From an uncultured Gammaproteobacteria bacterium (GTDB taxonomy: Bacteria > Pseudomonadota > Gammaproteobacteria > PS1 > Pseudothioglobaceae), in NCBI GenBank assembly GCA_913047325.1, contig CAJWTP010000001.1:1-64000 (forward strand): a stretch of 64,000 nucleotides of DNA, given 5' to 3'. Made by a program: the position numbers and the translations under genes. The notes beneath the pieces are model-generated. The model was given only the letters and a program-made list of their open reading frames with translations. It was not told where the DNA came from and did no database searches. Below are positions 62,341 to 64,000 of this stretch, piece by piece. Each line of letters starts with the position of its first letter. Within the stretch, counting starts at the first letter, position 1.

Positions 62341-62505
62341 TTAAATTTCCACCATCTCAAAGTCTTCTTTACTTGTACCACAGACAGGACAGGTCCAGTC
62401 TTCTGGAACATCCTCCCAAGCTGTACCTGACGCAATACCTTCTTCAGGATTACCTAAAGCTTCATCATAAATCCATCCGCACATCATGCATTCGTATTTT
62501 TTCAA
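62341..62505 (-). CDS. Rubredoxin (TTG start, 54 aa), not in ORF track
   Basis: (M)[53 protein letters not shown]; CxxCG...CPVCG metal site; upstream in-frame TAA leaves TTG as only plausible start. Confidence 0.92.
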   Translation of the reverse strand: MKKYECMMCGWIYDEALGNPEEGIASGTAWEDVPEDWTCPVCGTSKEDFEMVEI

Positions 62506-62522
62506 TTTGCTATTCCATTAAC

Positions 62523-62550
62523 AAAAAAGGGGAGTCAAAACTCCCCCTTT
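62523..62550 (-). terminator. Intrinsic terminator/attenuator between peroxiredoxin and rubredoxin
   Basis: Minus strand AAAGGGGGAG-TTTT-GACTCCCCTTTTTT. Confidence 0.75.
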
Positions 62551-62569
62551 AGTATATTAAATTGTCTGA

Positions 62570-63169
62570 TTAGAGGTTATCAGCATTTTTTGATAGATAC
62601 TCTGCAACACCAGCAGGTGTGTCCTTCATGCCTTCGTCACCTTTATTCCAACCAGCCGGGCAAACTTCACCGTGACTTGTATGGAAATCAAGCGCATCAA
62701 CCATGCGCAACATCTCATCGACATTTCTACCTAATGGCAAATCATTAACCACCTGATGGCGAACATTAAAATTCTCATCAATTAAGAAAGATGCTCTTAG
62801 AGCTATACCATCGGGGTGAACAACGCCATAAGCTTCCATAATTGCGTGGTCCATATCAGAAACTAATGGAAAATCAATTGAACCAATACCGCCGTCGTTG
62901 GTAGCCGTATTACGCCATGCGTTATGAGTATATCTTGAGTCAATTGAAACACCAACTAATTGGACACCGCGTTCGGCAAAAGCTGACACTCTGTGATGGT
63001 GGGCCAATATTTCTGATGGACAAACAAATGTAAAATCTAAAGGGTAAAAGAACAACACAATCTTTTTACCTTTAAATTTGGATAGTTGAAAATCCTCTAC
63101 AATCTCTCCATCCGCTAGCACAGCAGTGGCTGTAAAGTCTGGTGCTTGTTGTGTTACTAATACGCCCAT
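62570..63169 (-). CDS. 2-Cys peroxiredoxin (AhpC/Prx1 family)
   Basis: KKIVLFFYPLDFTFVCPSEI; SIDSRYTHNAWRN; GEVCPAGWNKGDEGMKDT. Confidence 0.97.
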   Translation of the reverse strand: MGVLVTQQAPDFTATAVLADGEIVEDFQLSKFKGKKIVLFFYPLDFTFVCPSEILAHHHRVSAFAERGVQLVGVSIDSRYTHNAWRNTATNDGGIGSIDFPLVSDMDHAIMEAYGVVHPDGIALRASFLIDENFNVRHQVVNDLPLGRNVDEMLRMVDALDFHTSHGEVCPAGWNKGDEGMKDTPAGVAEYLSKNADNL

Positions 63170-63318
63170 AGTTTGCTCCTATTTGGATATCTAATACCTG
63201 CAAATTATACAATTTTTTGCATCAACCTGAAAGCCAATAAACCTTAGTAATTGTAAACCTTTAACCCTTTACCACCTGTATTACTATTCTTTAAGAAAAA
63301 CCTGTATAAAATATCGCT

Positions 63319-64000
63319 ATGCTTAAAATTTATAACACCTTAACTAATAAGAAAGAGGTATTTAAACCAATTAACCCTAATAATGTCGGCGTTTATGTTT
63401 GCGGCATGACAGTTTACGACTATTGCCATATGGGGCATGCGAGAGTTTTGGTTATGTTTGATGTTATAACGAGGCATATGAGGCGTAATTTTCCTGAAGT
63501 CAAGTATGTAAGAAATATCACTGACATTGATGACAAGATAATTAATCGTTCCATTGAAAATCAAGAAGACATCTATTCATTAACAAACCGTTTTATTGAT
63601 GCAATGCACAAGGACGAGAGAGCGCTAAACATCCTCAAGCCCGATGTTGAACCCCGTGCCACTGATTCAATTGACCAAATGTATTATATGATTGAGTCGC
63701 TGACAGAAAAAGGTTTAGCCTACCAAGGGGAAAACGGTGATGTCTATTATTCGATTAGGAATTTTAAGAATTATGGAAAACTTTCAGGGAAAAACCTTGA
63801 CGAACTTGAAGCTGGAATCCGTGTTGATGTAGAAAGTGACAAGCGAGATCCGCTTGATTTTGTATTATGGAAAATGGCAAAACCAGATGAACCCAAATGG
63901 TCATCGCCATGGGGAGAAGGCAGGCCGGGTTGGCATATAGAGTGTTCTGCAATGTCAACCCATCATCTTGGCAATCATTTTGATATTCACGGTGGCGGTA
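63319..64000 (+). CDS. cysS: Cysteinyl-tRNA synthetase, 5' part (runs off window)
   Basis: [73 protein letters not shown]. Confidence 0.97.
   Translation, partial: MLKIYNTLTNKKEVFKPINPNNVGVYVCGMTVYDYCHMGHARVLVMFDVITRHMRRNFPEVKYVRNITDIDDKIINRSIENQEDIYSLTNRFIDAMHKDERALNILKPDVEPRATDSIDQMYYMIESLTEKGLAYQGENGDVYYSIRNFKNYGKLSGKNLDELEAGIRVDVESDKRDPLDFVLWKMAKPDEPKWSSPWGEGRPGWHIECSAMSTHHLGNHFDIHGGG

Noticed and set aside
62337-62552. 71-aa plus-strand ORF in the track
   Set aside because: Antisense shadow of the rubredoxin gene and its upstream terminator.
1-64000. CRISPR array, prophage, transposase or defence island
   Set aside because: No regularly spaced repeats and no integrase, transposase, phage or known defence genes seen; the gene content is almost entirely housekeeping.

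Overview
The window is a gene-dense, AT-rich chromosomal segment, probably from a streamlined marine gammaproteobacterium (taxon is inference only; SUP05/Thioglobus-like is a guess). About 65 protein genes are recognisable, nearly all core metabolism: rpsI/rplM, deaD, csp, sbcB, nth, hisBHC, asd, thiD, folBK, plsY, aceF-lpd, nadB, def, dusB-fis-purH, lysC, bioA, proC, pepP, trpD, orn, ispE, prs, rpoD, nadC, lpxB, lysA, aat, leuB, peroxiredoxin and a 5' part of cysS. There are two tRNAs (Gln-UUG, and a CAU tRNA that looks like Ile2) and a 6S RNA candidate upstream of ygfA. No CRISPR array, prophage or transposon was seen. Main non-routine observations: (1) a candidate orphan sRNA on the minus strand upstream of nadB, with promoter-like box, a hairpin whose loop is complementary to a Shine-Dalgarno plus AUG, and an intrinsic terminator; (2) a WRDIP-motif 'virulence factor'-like gene broken at an A8 run; (3) a decayed EptA-type phosphoethanolamine transferase remnant; (4) ispE whose last 7 codons lie inside tRNA-Gln; (5) small genes missing from the ORF track (LptM-like lipoprotein, rubredoxin with TTG start); (6) a possible methylated-amine/arginine catabolic cluster. 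All calls come from reading sequence and recalling protein families; no searches were run.
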